Shown: positions 1 through 7,688, counted from the first letter of the stretch. The stretch is DNA of 64,000 bases from Paenibacillaceae bacterium (GCA_029256185.1 JAQSYI010000041.1:1-64000); one strand, 5' to 3'. A program made the numbers and translations. Notes: a model not told the origin generated them from the letters alone.

Positions 1-166
1 GCTCCACTTTGTCCATGTCTGCTTCCTCCATACCTGGGATGCCTCTATTTTCGCATGGTCCGTTTCCACTTCACAGGTGGGGAGTATTTGACGCTTACCT
101 TGCAAACTAAGCGGGAAGGCTCATGCAGTGAGCCCGGTGCACGTGGGTGTGAATGAACATGGCTCC
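1..166. other. Left-edge stretch, no supported gene
   Basis: No open frame of useful length crosses the left edge on the plus strand. On the minus strand an ATG at position 33 opens a frame that runs off the edge (MEEADMDKVE), with a weak GAGG about 10 bases before it. This could be the start of a leftward gene, but 33 bases are too few to support it. Confidence 0.2.
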
Positions 167-222
167 GCAACGTAAAAAGGACCTGGCGGTCTTCCGTCGG
201 TCTTCCGCCAGGTTTTTTATCA
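167..222 (+). terminator. Hairpin terminator, copy 1 of a direct repeat
   Basis: The arms ACCTGGCGG and CCGCCAGGT are followed by a T6 run. The loop side carries an internal duplication of the CGGTCTTCC segment that the second copy at 569-612 lacks. The flanks, including GCAACGTAAAAAGG, are identical in both copies, so one arose from the other. Confidence 0.7.
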
Positions 223-225
223 AAA

Positions 226-310
226 TCTCAGAAAGTATAAACATGGATGATTGTTCGATTCCTGGGTAAACGCGTCAGCGTCAAAGGACGCCTTCAGGCG
301 TTTATCCTCG
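226..310 (+). repeat. 85-nt structured repeat element, copy 1
   Basis: This stretch shares its ends and length with 11923-12007. Both start TCTCAGAA, contain AGTATAAAC and end GCGTTTATCCTCG. The 3' half can fold with an outer stem AAACGC/GCGTTT and an inner stem GCGTC/GACGC. The inner part differs between the copies but stays foldable. The AGTATAAAC block could be an extended -10 region with the rest as a transcribed leader. No protein is supported here: an apparent 100-codon frame over 251-553 only reads through this element and the palindromes that follow. Confidence 0.55.
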
Positions 311-380
311 ATGAATACATGCCGGAAAGTATATCATTCTGAGGGGAGAGCCTTTATGGCCGTCCCGCCCCGTTTACTCA

Positions 381-524
381 TAACGGAAAAAATTTCCGTT
401 AATTCGCTCAAAGCCGGGCAAATATGCCTGTTTCGGGTAGTTCAGGAGGAGATAGCGGAAAAAATTTCCGCTAAATCAGCGAGAAATGGTGAATTCGCAG
501 GGATAACGGAAAAAATTTCCGTTA
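381..524. repeat. Three 21-bp palindromes with compensatory change
   Basis: Perfect palindromes lie at 381-401, 453-473 and 504-524. Each has 9-bp arms around AAA. The outer copies have arms TAACGGAAA/TTTCCGTTA. The middle copy has TAGCGGAAA/TTTCCGCTA, so a paired change keeps the symmetry. They could be protein operators or RNA hairpins. No gene lies directly downstream on the plus strand. Confidence 0.6.
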
Positions 525-568
525 AGAGTAAACGGGGCGGGACCACCGCCTAAGGCGTTACTCCTTTG

Positions 569-612
569 GCAACGTAAAAAGGACCTGGCGGTCTTCCGCC
601 AGGTTTTTTATC
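569..612. terminator. Bidirectional terminator, copy 2
   Basis: Arms ACCTGGCGG (583-591) and CCGCCAGGT (595-603) enclose the loop TCTT. A T6 run follows on the plus strand and CCTTTTT on the minus strand. It sits just past the stop of the leftward Nfu gene and so probably ends that transcript. Confidence 0.75.
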
Positions 613-617
613 ATCAC

Positions 618-860
618 TTAGAATACTTGAACAACTTCCTTGATGCCGTCAACTTCCTCGACGAGGGCGCGCTCAATGCCCGCCTTCAAGGTAATAGTAG
701 AGCTGGGGCAACTGCCACAAGCGCCCATCAGCTTCAGTTTGACGATACCTTCCTCTACGTCCACAAGCTCCACGTCCCCGCCGTCGCGTTGCAGGAAGGG
801 GCGAAGCTTATCCAGTACCTCAAGCACTTCATCGTATACGGCTTCTTTGTTCTCGCTCAT
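618..860 (-). CDS. NifU C-terminal-domain (Nfu) iron-sulfur scaffold, YutI-like
   Basis: An 80-residue stand-alone Nfu domain that holds and passes on [4Fe-4S] clusters to apo-proteins in the cytosol. The Cys pair in GACGSCPSS is the cluster-binding CxxC, and the start of the domain ([19 protein letters not shown]) is typical of the family. The ATG at 860 is chosen because AAAGGAG lies 9 bases before it. A TTG three codons upstream would abut the ribosome site. It is transcribed away from the yuzB-like gene and ends at the bidirectional terminator. The neighbourhood (YuzB, HesB, YumC and Ndh homologues) matches the yut/yum region of Bacillus subtilis. This is the housekeeping Nfu, not the nif-specific NifU. 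Confidence 0.93.
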   Translation of the reverse strand: MSENKEAVYDEVLEVLDKLRPFLQRDGGDVELVDVEEGIVKLKLMGACGSCPSSTITLKAGIERALVEEVDGIKEVVQVF

Positions 861-973
861 TTGCTTCAACTCCTTTCTTCCCTTATTATATTACAAGTGA
901 ATCAAAAGTAAAATTAATTGGCCGCACCTTTTGCATATCCGAAGCAACAGATGTCCGGAAGGGAGATGCCGCA

Positions 974-1219
974 GTGAGACCCATCATCGAATTTTGCGCG
1001 AGCAATATGCATCACGGAACAGATCAAGTCATGAAGCAACTGGAGAGCAACGCCGAATACGATGTAATCGAGTACGGTTGCCTGGGCAACTGCGGAGAAT
1101 GCGGCAGTTATCCCTACGCTTTGGTCAACGGCCATACCATGGCCGCGGAATCTCCGGAGGAACTTATGCAGCGGATCCAGACCAAGCTTGCAGAAATGGA
1201 CGGAGCACACGATTATTGA
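974..1219 (+). CDS. YuzB-like DUF1450 protein
   Basis: An 81-residue protein with the DUF1450/UPF0349 pattern: FCASNMHHG near the N-terminus and a Cys-rich YGCLGNCGECG segment in the middle. The role is unknown. The clustered Cys residues suggest a metal or Fe-S site, and it stands divergently beside the Nfu gene. GTG at 974 is taken as the start, preceded by AAGGGAG. The C-terminus is acidic and short. The function is inferred from neighbours only. Confidence 0.85.
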   Translation: MRPIIEFCASNMHHGTDQVMKQLESNAEYDVIEYGCLGNCGECGSYPYALVNGHTMAAESPEELMQRIQTKLAEMDGAHDY

Positions 1220-1243
1220 TGACAGGCCGCTTCCAATGCGCGT

Positions 1244-2149
1244 CTATGGCTTCCAGTGAAACGGCGTTGTCCCGAAGAAGCGGTCGGGATTGGTGGGATT
1301 GTTGCCGATCCAGAATGTGAAATGCAGATGCGGTCCGGTGGAAAAGCCGGTGCTGCCCACTTCCCCGATGACCTCTCCGGCCTTCACCTCGTCTCCGCTC
1401 TTCACATGAAGGACCGACATGTGCGCATATTGGGAGAAAAGGTTCATTCCATGATCGATATAGATGGAGTTGCCCGTCAAATAAAGCTCCTCCGCCAGCA
1501 CAACCTTGCCGCCGTTGGTTGCCTTCACCGGCGTTCCCGTAGGCGCCGCCAGGTCAACCGCCCGGTGGATGCTGTTGAACACGCCGTTCACATAACGGGT
1601 GTAGCCGTATGGTGTAGTAAGCCTGCCCGTTACCGGGATGATAAAAGGCTCCTGATAAAGAAATTCAGGCTCGGAGCGGCTGCGGGCCTGGTCGATCTTC
1701 TTCTGGTCGGCATTAATCCGTTCCGTATTCTGCCACATGCTCTCCTGCTCCTTCGTCACAGTAAGGCGGTCTGTGTCGAAGCTCTTGGCTTTCACCGTAA
1801 GCTCTGCCCCGGCGCCGCCCACCTTGTACTTGCCCGGCTTCATATCGGTAGGCACAGGCAGCAGGGCATAATAGCCGGTGCCGAAGGGCTCCATCTTATA
1901 TGCCTTGTCCCGCCAGGACAGGGTTTCCTCTGTTTCGGAACGGACCAGAACCGCATCCCCTTGTTGAACTTCCGGAGGAATAAGTGTGAACGCCCGGCTC
2001 ATGGCCGCTTCGGCAGCCGATTGACCGGGATAATAAGCCGATTCCATCTTCAGGGCCATTTCATACTCTTGCTGCAACGCTTTTGCCTGGGCATCGGCAG
2101 TTGAGGTCAGGGACTGAAATACAAGCATTAAGGCTAAGATCCAATCCAT
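1244..2149 (-). CDS. M23 family metallopeptidase (LytM-like)
   Basis: 301 residues. A hydrophobic N-terminal segment (WILALMLVFQSL) looks like a signal or anchor, followed by a beta-rich middle region and a C-terminal peptidase M23 domain (about 165-300). Zinc ligands are visible as HRAVD (HxxxD) and GPHLHF (HxH), with the Gly-rich FSTGPHLHF motif intact, so it should be active on peptidoglycan peptides outside the membrane. The start ATG follows GGAGG. It begins 17 bases past the mqnE stop on the same strand, so the two are likely cotranscribed, although no functional link is obvious. Its role may be cell-wall remodelling or sporulation; the exact class is not resolved. Confidence 0.9.
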   Translation of the reverse strand: MDWILALMLVFQSLTSTADAQAKALQQEYEMALKMESAYYPGQSAAEAAMSRAFTLIPPEVQQGDAVLVRSETEETLSWRDKAYKMEPFGTGYYALLPVPTDMKPGKYKVGGAGAELTVKAKSFDTDRLTVTKEQESMWQNTERINADQKKIDQARSRSEPEFLYQEPFIIPVTGRLTTPYGYTRYVNGVFNSIHRAVDLAAPTGTPVKATNGGKVVLAEELYLTGNSIYIDHGMNLFSQYAHMSVLHVKSGDEVKAGEVIGEVGSTGFSTGPHLHFTFWIGNNPTNPDRFFGTTPFHWKP

Positions 2150-2166
2150 GGGAGCACAGCCTCCGG

Positions 2167-3267
2167 TTAATAAGTTTTGATCACATTATAGAAGGTATCC
2201 CGTTCAATGGGCGTCTTGCCCGCGCCCTTAACCAGCCAAATCAGCTCTTCCCGGGTCAAGCCCGCCGGAGTAAGCGCTCCTGCCGAATGGCTGATCCGTT
2301 CCCGGACCAGCGTCCCGTGGACATCGGAGGCGCCGAAGCTTAACGCAAGCTGGGTCAATTGAGTACCGATATTAATGAAATAAGCCTTGATATGCGGAAA
2401 GTTGTCCACCATCAGCCTGGAGATGGCAATGGTCTTCAGATCGTCAAACGCCGTGGTGCGGCGCTGAATTCCCGCATTCTGGCTGATGGGCTGAACGGCA
2501 AGGGGGATGAATACCAGGAAGCCGTTCGTTTCATCCTGAAGCTCACGCAGGTAAATCATATGCTGCAGGCGCTGCTCAGGGGTCTCGATCGAACCATACA
2601 GCATGGTGGCGTGGGTTTTGTAGCCCAACTGATGAGCCGTGCGGTGCACCTCCAGCCATTGGTCCAGCGTAGCCTTCTCCACCCGCATCTTTTGCCGGTA
2701 ATGGTCCGAGAGGATCTCCGCTCCGCCTCCGGGCATGGTGTCAAGCCCCGCTTCACGCAGCTCCTCCAGTACCTGTCTGTAGCTCTTGCCGCTGATCCGC
2801 GAGAAGAAGTCAATCTCCGCCGCGGTATAAGCCTTGATGGTCACATGGGGATACTTGTCCTTCAGGGCCCGGATGCAATCCTTGTAATATTGGAACGGCA
2901 CCTTATCGTTATGGCCTCCCGTAATGTGAAACTCCCGCACACCCGGGGTGATATGCTTCTCCACATACTCAATCATCTGTTCTCCGGTATAGGTGAAAGC
3001 CCCCTCCTGCCCCTCATCCTTGCGGTAATTGCAAAAGGCGCAATGCGCTTCGCACACATTGGTGAAATACAAGGTCATATTCTCAATGAAATAAACGTTC
3101 TTCCCGTTCTTGCGGGCATTCGCTTCATTGGCCAGTTGGCCGATGGTCAGGAGATCCTCCGACTGGTAAAGAAATAATCCATCCTCTAAGGTCAGGCGTT
3201 CTCCGAGACGGACTTTTTCGGCGATTTGGGCCATGCGTGTTTCAGGTGCGGGAATAATAATGCTCAT
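2167..3267 (-). CDS. mqnE: Aminofutalosine synthase MqnE
   Basis: A 366-residue radical SAM enzyme of the futalosine menaquinone pathway. It joins 3-[(1-carboxyvinyl)oxy]benzoate to the adenosyl radical to give aminofutalosine. The [4Fe-4S]-SAM motif is CEAHCAFC (CxxxCxxC), near residue 72. FHITGGHNDK and MPGGGAEI are typical of the MqnE/MqnC group. The start ATG follows GGAGG. It is first in a two-gene leftward unit with the M23 peptidase gene. The gene indicates that this organism makes menaquinone by the futalosine route. MqnC is a close paralogue, but the N-terminus and length fit MqnE better. Confidence 0.9.
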   Translation of the reverse strand: MSIIIPAPETRMAQIAEKVRLGERLTLEDGLFLYQSEDLLTIGQLANEANARKNGKNVYFIENMTLYFTNVCEAHCAFCNYRKDEGQEGAFTYTGEQMIEYVEKHITPGVREFHITGGHNDKVPFQYYKDCIRALKDKYPHVTIKAYTAAEIDFFSRISGKSYRQVLEELREAGLDTMPGGGAEILSDHYRQKMRVEKATLDQWLEVHRTAHQLGYKTHATMLYGSIETPEQRLQHMIYLRELQDETNGFLVFIPLAVQPISQNAGIQRRTTAFDDLKTIAISRLMVDNFPHIKAYFINIGTQLTQLALSFGASDVHGTLVRERISHSAGALTPAGLTREELIWLVKGAGKTPIERDTFYNVIKTY

Positions 3268-3426
3268 GAGACGAACCCTCCATCTGTGTCAGGATTCTTA
3301 CTGTCATAAAAAATTCAAATTTATCTTTCTTATTATAAATCGAACTTCCAGGCGGGGCAACCAGAAATAGACCTGGAAATCCTGTCGGAGATAAAGGGAA
3401 AAATTTCAAAAACTATGCGAATATTG

Positions 3427-3455
3427 TTTTCATTTCGGACAAGTTCATGTATACT
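3427..3455 (+). promoter_or_regulatory. Candidate sigma-A promoter for the Spo0E-like gene
   Basis: TTTTCA and TATACT are 17 bp apart, about 95 bases before the Spo0E-like start. The -10 is good and the -35 is weak. Confidence 0.35.
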
Positions 3456-3548
3456 AATACATTGTGTGACTGCATATTACAAAGCCGCACAAGTTTCTTG
3501 CAAAAGAAGTTGAAGCACTTGTAATAAAGATGCAAAGGTGAGATGGAA

Positions 3549-3752
3549 ATGGCAATCGCTTGCCTTAAACCGGAAGCGGAAATTAACCAGAAAATCGAAT
3601 TTGCGCGTGACCGAATGAACCGTCTGGCGGATGAACTGGGACATCACCACCCCAAAGTCATGATCTGCAGCCAGCAATTGGATGAGCTCCTGCTTGAGTT
3701 TTATGCTCTTACCTGCAGCATGTACAGGAGAACCCTCAGCCGCAGCAGCTAA
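3549..3752 (+). CDS. Spo0E-like aspartyl-phosphate phosphatase
   Basis: A small helical protein (67 residues from ATG 3549) of the Spo0E family, which removes phosphate from Spo0A~P and so delays sporulation. The family signature is visible in the segment SQQLDELLLEFY (S-x-x-L-D), after a first helix IEFARDRMNRLADEL. ATG 3549 is preferred because AAAGGTG lies 8-9 bases before it; ATG 3543 abuts the ribosome site. It stands alone between the mqnE unit and the HesB-like gene. Together with sda nearby, it supports an endospore-forming host. Confidence 0.85.
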   Translation: MAIACLKPEAEINQKIEFARDRMNRLADELGHHHPKVMICSQQLDELLLEFYALTCSMYRRTLSRSS

Positions 3753-3941
3753 AACCCCCGCTTTGGGGGAAAATCAGCTCATAGCGGCACACTTCGGCTT
3801 GTGGCTTTCTTTGCTGATGGATATACTTATAAGTAAGCGGTCAATCCTGCCCAATAACGAATTTCCCTGATGATATATCTGACTGATTGCTTGCCATTCC
3901 AGACTTTTCCTTGCGGAAGAGCTCATAGGAGGTATATGACC

Positions 3942-4301
3942 ATGATCAACATTAGCGACCAAGCGGCCAGCCGCATCAAGGAGTTGCTCGATGCCGAGGA
4001 AACTCCCGATCTGTTTTTGCGCCTGGGGGTCCGTCCCGGAGGGTGCAGCGGTTTCTCCTACGCCATGGGCTTCGATGATGAAGAGAAGTCCGGCGACCGG
4101 GTGTTGACCGTAAGCGGTTTGAAGGTAGTTGTCGAAGAAGACAGCATGCGCTATCTGGATGGAGTGGAGATTGACTTCAAGTCAGAGGGCATGAGCGGCG
4201 GCTTCACCATTGACAATCCCAATGCCGCGGCCTCTTGCGGCTGCGGCAGTTCCTTCAGGATGAAGGATGAAGAGGGCGTTGTGGAGAAGTGCGACGATTA
4301 G
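3942..4301 (+). CDS. HesB/IscA-type iron-sulfur carrier (YutM/ErpA-like)
   Basis: 119 residues. A-type carrier that takes an Fe-S cluster from a scaffold and passes it to client enzymes. The three conserved Cys are present: one in RPGGCSGFSY and two in the C-terminal SCGCGSS. The upstream in-frame extension from 3870 is not used: AGGAGG at 3927-3932 serves ATG 3942. A stem-loop with a T run follows. It belongs to the same Fe-S and redox neighbourhood as the Nfu, YumC and Ndh genes. Confidence 0.93.
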   Translation: MINISDQAASRIKELLDAEETPDLFLRLGVRPGGCSGFSYAMGFDDEEKSGDRVLTVSGLKVVVEEDSMRYLDGVEIDFKSEGMSGGFTIDNPNAAASCGCGSSFRMKDEEGVVEKCDD

Positions 4302-4344
4302 GGTGACACGCCCTGGACTGCCAAGCTCTGCACGGTTGCCAGTC

Positions 4345-4392
4345 AACCCCCGGCTAGTGTATGATTCCTGTACACCATGCGGGGGGTTTTTG
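4345..4392 (+). terminator. Terminator after the HesB-like gene
   Basis: Arms AACCCCCG and CGGGGGGTT enclose a long loop and are followed by T5. Confidence 0.6.
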
Positions 4393-4472
4393 TTTTCTTC
4401 TTGAATTTTCTGATAATATAGTGGAAGATAGAGTCATAGAGTTGCAAATTGCTCTCTCAAGGAGGTACGAAG

Positions 4473-5462
4473 ATGAGCGCATCGACGCTGGCTGCTACGT
4501 TAACGGGCCTGCTGCTGCTATGGCGGCTGGTGCTGGATTATGTGCGCATGTATCCGTTGAATGATCTGTCCCGCAAGTCGGTCCGAAGCCGCAGACGGGA
4601 TTGGAGTGTTCATTATGCGCCCCTATGCTTGGCGTTCTTGCTTAGTCTTTCCCAGAACAAACTGCCTGTAGCTTTGGCCCTGGTGATTGTCCTGCTGTAT
4701 GCGGCTATTCAGGTGGTTTCCTGGTGGCTGCCGTATGTGAAGGGGGGGACCGACGAACAGAAGTCCAGATGGGATCAGTTGTACGGCAAAACGCATCGTT
4801 TCCTGCCGCGGATTTCCAATCACACCATACCGGATACCTCTCAAGTCATAACCGGTCTGTTAACCGTCCTGGTGGTTATCGGGATGGCGGGCTATTTGTG
4901 GACAGCCTCCGGCTCAGCGGAGGAGGCGGTTTCCGCCCAGCCGCAGCCTTCGCCCTCTCCAAGCGGATCACAGTCCACCCAGAAGGCTATCGTCCAGACA
5001 GCCTTCACCCAAGCAGGGCAAAAACCGGAAGAACTGCTGATCAGCCTGTTCCAGAATGCCGTTGTTTCCCTGGATATTGCCATCAATGCCATCAATCACG
5101 AGAAAATTGTCAACAGCATTGTGGATGCCCGGATCAGAGGCGTGCAGATCAGAATCATTACCGACCGTTCCGAATCGTCCAATGCCGTCCAGTCCGAGCG
5201 GCTGAAGACGCTGCTTGCCGCCGGCATTACGGTGAAGGAAAACTCGCGCAAGGGATTGATGGATCTCAAGCTGTCCATTATTGACGGGCAGGTGGGAACC
5301 ACCGGTTCATTCAATTACACCGAGAATGCCGCCACAATCAATGATGAGATGCTGGTGGTAGTCCGGGATGCCGCTGCGGTGGCGGAATGGAAGAGCCAGT
5401 TTGAGGCGATGTGGAATGATCAGGAGAATTTTAAGGAGCTAAAAACCGGGATTGTAAAATAA
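4473..5462 (+). CDS. Membrane-anchored phospholipase-D-like protein with altered HKD motif
   Basis: 329 residues. Three hydrophobic N-terminal segments (about 5-20, 45-80 and 125-145) are followed by a Pro/Ser-rich linker and one PLD-like domain. The PLD signature HxK-x4-D-x6-GSxN reads D-L-K, then D, then GSFN: the Lys, Asp and GSxN are kept, but the catalytic His is Asp (codon GAT). The family uses that His as nucleophile, so this copy is probably inactive or has another role. Only one motif is present; active enzymes need two, or a dimer. The start ATG at 4473 follows AAGGAGG. The active domain is predicted outside or at the membrane. Confidence 0.8.
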   Translation: MSASTLAATLTGLLLLWRLVLDYVRMYPLNDLSRKSVRSRRRDWSVHYAPLCLAFLLSLSQNKLPVALALVIVLLYAAIQVVSWWLPYVKGGTDEQKSRWDQLYGKTHRFLPRISNHTIPDTSQVITGLLTVLVVIGMAGYLWTASGSAEEAVSAQPQPSPSPSGSQSTQKAIVQTAFTQAGQKPEELLISLFQNAVVSLDIAINAINHEKIVNSIVDARIRGVQIRIITDRSESSNAVQSERLKTLLAAGITVKENSRKGLMDLKLSIIDGQVGTTGSFNYTENAATINDEMLVVVRDAAAVAEWKSQFEAMWNDQENFKELKTGIVK

Positions 5463-5489
5463 CCGCAGATTCGACCATACATAATGGAT

Positions 5490-5520
5490 AAACCCGTGCC
5501 TGCAGGCGCGGGTTTATTTC
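5490..5520 (+). terminator. Terminator after the PLD-like gene
   Basis: AAACCCG and CGGGTTT arms with an inner GCC-TGCA-GGC step, followed by a moderately T-rich tail. Confidence 0.65.
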
Positions 5521-5564
5521 AATATAGCGGAAAATTTTTCGACATGATCTGAGTTTTGGGAAAT

Positions 5565-5664
5565 TGTGCATAACTTCTATCCACAAATCCACACTAGGAA
5601 ACAGACAATATTCGGGGTTTATCAACAATCTATCCACATCTTATACACAACCGGTTGTGGATAA
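5565..5664. promoter_or_regulatory. Cluster of DnaA boxes upstream of sda
   Basis: Three exact TTATNCACA boxes: TTATGCACA on the minus strand (5565-5573), TTATACACA (5641-5649) and TTATCCACA on the minus strand (5656-5664). Three one-mismatch boxes lie between them: CTATCCACA at 5577-5585 and 5630-5638, and TTATCAACA at 5619-5627. The last box ends 9 bases before the sda -35. In B. subtilis DnaA binds at the sda promoter and ties replication state to sporulation; the same wiring is inferred here. Confidence 0.85.
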
Positions 5665-5673
5665 CCGGAACGC

Positions 5674-5702
5674 TTGTTCTATCAAAAGTCTCGTGTTAAT
5701 AT
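5674..5702 (+). promoter_or_regulatory. sda promoter
   Basis: TTGTTC and TAATAT with a 17-bp spacer, directly downstream of the DnaA boxes and 32 bases before the sda start codon. Confidence 0.75.
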
Positions 5703-5734
5703 GAATCTACTACAAAAGCCGGTAGGTGAATTCA

Positions 5735-5887
5735 ATGAGAATGTTAAGCAATGAAATCCTGATTGATTCCTATTTTCGTGCCCAGGATTTAAAGCTGGAA
5801 AAGGAGTTTATCGAATTGCTGCTCAAAGAGATCAAACGAAGAAAACTCCCTCTTCCTAATCATTATTCACAAGCTCAGGCCAACTGA
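5735..5887 (+). CDS. sda: Sda, sporulation checkpoint inhibitor of KinA
   Basis: A 50-residue helical-hairpin protein. Sda binds the histidine phosphotransfer region of sporulation kinases and blocks phosphorelay entry when replication is perturbed. Residues 4-37 match B. subtilis Sda closely: LSNEILIDSYFRAQDL, then FIELLLKEIKRR; the C-terminal tail differs. ATG 5735 follows GGTAGGTGA; a second ATG two codons on is less likely. The stop codon lies inside its own terminator hairpin, so the mRNA is barely longer than the gene. The promoter is packed with DnaA boxes, as expected for DnaA-controlled sda. Confidence 0.93.
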   Translation: MRMLSNEILIDSYFRAQDLKLEKEFIELLLKEIKRRKLPLPNHYSQAQAN

Positions 5888-5897
5888 GCTTTTTTTG
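5872..5897 (+). terminator. sda terminator overlapping the sda stop codon
   Basis: AGCTCAG, loop GCCAA, CTGAGCT, then T7. The last codons and TGA stop of sda are within the stem-loop. Confidence 0.9.
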
Positions 5898-6002
5898 TTT
5901 ACACAGGCTGTGCCGCATTTTCATTCGGGGGCTTCCCCAAAAGTACCCGGATTTTGCTTCGAAGCATCTCGTCACTTTTGGGAGATTGTTTTTTGTTTCC
6001 AT

Positions 6003-6257
6003 TCACATGAACTGTTCTTGTACCCAGCTGTGGATAAATGCGCCGCAATTGGTGCAATGGCCCGCATGTATGCACATATGACGGGACACATCGGCATAGC
6101 CGTTGGTCATGGCAGTATCCGGAAGAGGCTGATAAGGAGAGTAAGGTCCGTAATAATCGCTTTGGCGCCCATCGTCCGCAATGCTTCCGCCGCATCTGGA
6201 ACAAACGGCGGACAGCTCCCGCAGACCGTTGCAAACCGGGCATACATAAGAGGACAT
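6003..6257 (-). CDS. Small zinc-ribbon protein
   Basis: 84 residues with two CxxC pairs near the N-terminus (CPVC and CSRC, as in CPVCNGL...CSRCGG) and another Cys pair, CTNC, near the C-terminus. The middle is Tyr/Pro-rich (DYYGPYSPYQPLP). This looks like a conserved Bacillales zinc-ribbon protein of unknown role. The ATG at 6257 is preferred over the TTG one codon upstream because a GGGATGGGGTG ribosome site ends about 8 bases before it. It stands beyond the 3' end of the ferredoxin reductase gene on the same strand. Confidence 0.7.
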   Translation of the reverse strand: MSSYVCPVCNGLRELSAVCSRCGGSIADDGRQSDYYGPYSPYQPLPDTAMTNGYADVSRHMCIHAGHCTNCGAFIHSWVQEQFM

Positions 6258-6331
6258 CAAATAAGCACCCCATCCCGTTAGAAATAGCTGCAGGGATAGG
6301 ATGCCATAAATAGAAGCGAATATGCCTGTGG

Positions 6332-7330
6332 CTAAAATTTCATGCTGCTGCTGTGGCCGGGAGACAATTTGGCTTCCGGGTCAATATATACCTTGGCATT
6401 ATTGACTGCTGTAGGAGCTTCTCCAAACCCGACCGCGATCAGCTTAAGCTTCCCGGGATAGGTGGTGATATCTCCGGCCGCGAAAATTCCTTTGACAGAG
6501 GATTCCATTCTTGTGTCCACAACAATGGAGCCCTGCTCAATCTGCAAGCCCCATTCCACAATCGGACCAAGGGAAGAGTTGAAACCGTAATTGACGATAA
6601 CCGCATCCAAGTCAAGCCTGCGTTCCTCGCCGGTCTTGGTATCCCGGATGGTAGCGGCTTCAACTAAGCGGTCCCCGTGCAACGCCAGAATTTCCTTGGG
6701 GGTTGCCACCACAACCTTGGATTTCATCAGCTGCTCCACACTGTGTTCATGTGCCCGGAATTTGTCGCGGCGGTGAATCAGCGTCACCTGCTCTGCAATG
6801 GGCTCCAGCATCATGGCCCAGTCCACAGCAGAATCGCCCCCTCCGCTTACCAGCACCCGCTTGCCTTTGAACAAATTCAGGTCCTTGATAAAGTAATGCA
6901 GATTTTTCTTTTCGTAACGGGCCGCCTCCGGAAGATCTAGCCGCTTGGGCTCGAACGCTCCTGCCCCGGCCGTAATAATAACCGCTTTGGCAATATGTAC
7001 GCCTTGATCAGTAGTTACTTCAAAATGCCGTTCGGCGACCTTTGCCACCTGCAGCACCTTTTCTTCCAACTGGATCTGAACGGGGAATTGACTCATCTGG
7101 CTGGTCAGAGAATCCACCAGCTCCTGAGCCCGGATCTTGGGGTATCCCGCTACATCATAGATGTACTTTTCCGGGTAAAGCGCTGCCAGTTGTCCTCCCA
7201 ATTGAGGCATGCTCTCGATAATTTTGACGCTGGTGTGGCGCATTCCGGCATAAAAAGCGGCAAAAATTCCGGCAGGCCCTCCGCCGATCACGATCAAATC
7301 CGTCATGTTAACAGGAGTTGGATGTTCCAC
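6332..7330 (-). CDS. Ferredoxin/flavodoxin-NADP+ reductase, YumC type
   Basis: 332 residues, thioredoxin-reductase-like FAD/NADPH flavoenzyme that moves electrons between NADPH and ferredoxin or flavodoxin. FAD site GGGPAG at the N-terminus, NADP site SGGGDSA in the middle, and AAGDIT before the C-terminus. [13 protein letters not shown] and the [14 protein letters not shown] segment are diagnostic of YumC. There is no CxxC, unlike true thioredoxin reductase. The GTG at 7330 is chosen because AGAGGTG lies about 9 bases upstream; the longer frame to 7390 has no ribosome site. In this diazotroph it could supply reduced ferredoxin or flavodoxin to nitrogenase, but that is inference. Confidence 0.92.
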   Translation of the reverse strand: MEHPTPVNMTDLIVIGGGPAGIFAAFYAGMRHTSVKIIESMPQLGGQLAALYPEKYIYDVAGYPKIRAQELVDSLTSQMSQFPVQIQLEEKVLQVAKVAERHFEVTTDQGVHIAKAVIITAGAGAFEPKRLDLPEAARYEKKNLHYFIKDLNLFKGKRVLVSGGGDSAVDWAMMLEPIAEQVTLIHRRDKFRAHEHSVEQLMKSKVVVATPKEILALHGDRLVEAATIRDTKTGEERRLDLDAVIVNYGFNSSLGPIVEWGLQIEQGSIVVDTRMESSVKGIFAAGDITTYPGKLKLIAVGFGEAPTAVNNAKVYIDPEAKLSPGHSSSMKF

Positions 7331-7531
7331 GATGAGATACACCTCTGCTTTTTTTGGGATTAAAATAAATTTAACAATATACAAATTCATAATTTGTATT
7401 TATTATAAGCTTGTGGGCAGCGGAAAGAAACCCAAAATGCAGTTCCTGCTTCTAAAATTATTCGGCATAAGGGAAATACCTGCCTGTAATATCATCCAAT
7501 AATAATTTTTTTAGTAAAAGTCAAAAAAAAG

Positions 7532-7615
7532 TTGATTTTTGTGGCTTTAATTTGTGATAATAGTCATACATAGTCTTACTTAAGACTTGATATTTTCAAG
7601 AGATAATTATATGAT
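7532..7615 (+). promoter_or_regulatory. Two candidate sigma-A promoters for ndh
   Basis: TTGATT-18-GATAAT (7532-7561) and the stronger TTGATA-17-TATGAT (7587-7615). A palindrome with AGTCTTA/TAAGACT arms lies between them at 7572-7587. The rest of the 400-base gap between yumC and ndh is AT-rich and shows no gene. Confidence 0.6.
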
Positions 7616-7670
7616 TTCATAAGATTGAAACATGGGAAGCCTATGTGAAGATGTCTTTTTATGAAGCATA

Positions 7671-7688
7671 ACGTGAGAAAATTCACAA
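7671..7688 (+). promoter_or_regulatory. Rex-like operator in the ndh leader
   Basis: The 18-bp site contains GTGA-N6-TCAC followed by AA, matching the core of the Rex consensus TTGTGA-N6-TCACAA on one side fully and on the other in four core bases. Rex senses NADH/NAD+ and is known to repress ndh in B. subtilis. The site lies downstream of both predicted promoters, so it would act as a roadblock. Confidence 0.5.

Noticed and set aside
251-553. 100-codon open frame between the two terminators
   Set aside because: It is built from the 85-nt element and three palindromes, which give the repeated EKIS/VK pattern. There is no ribosome site and no protein family resemblance.
5521-5541. Fourth copy of the CGGAAA palindrome
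   Set aside because: TAGCGGAAAATTTTTCGAC is only partly symmetric and lies in unrelated context.
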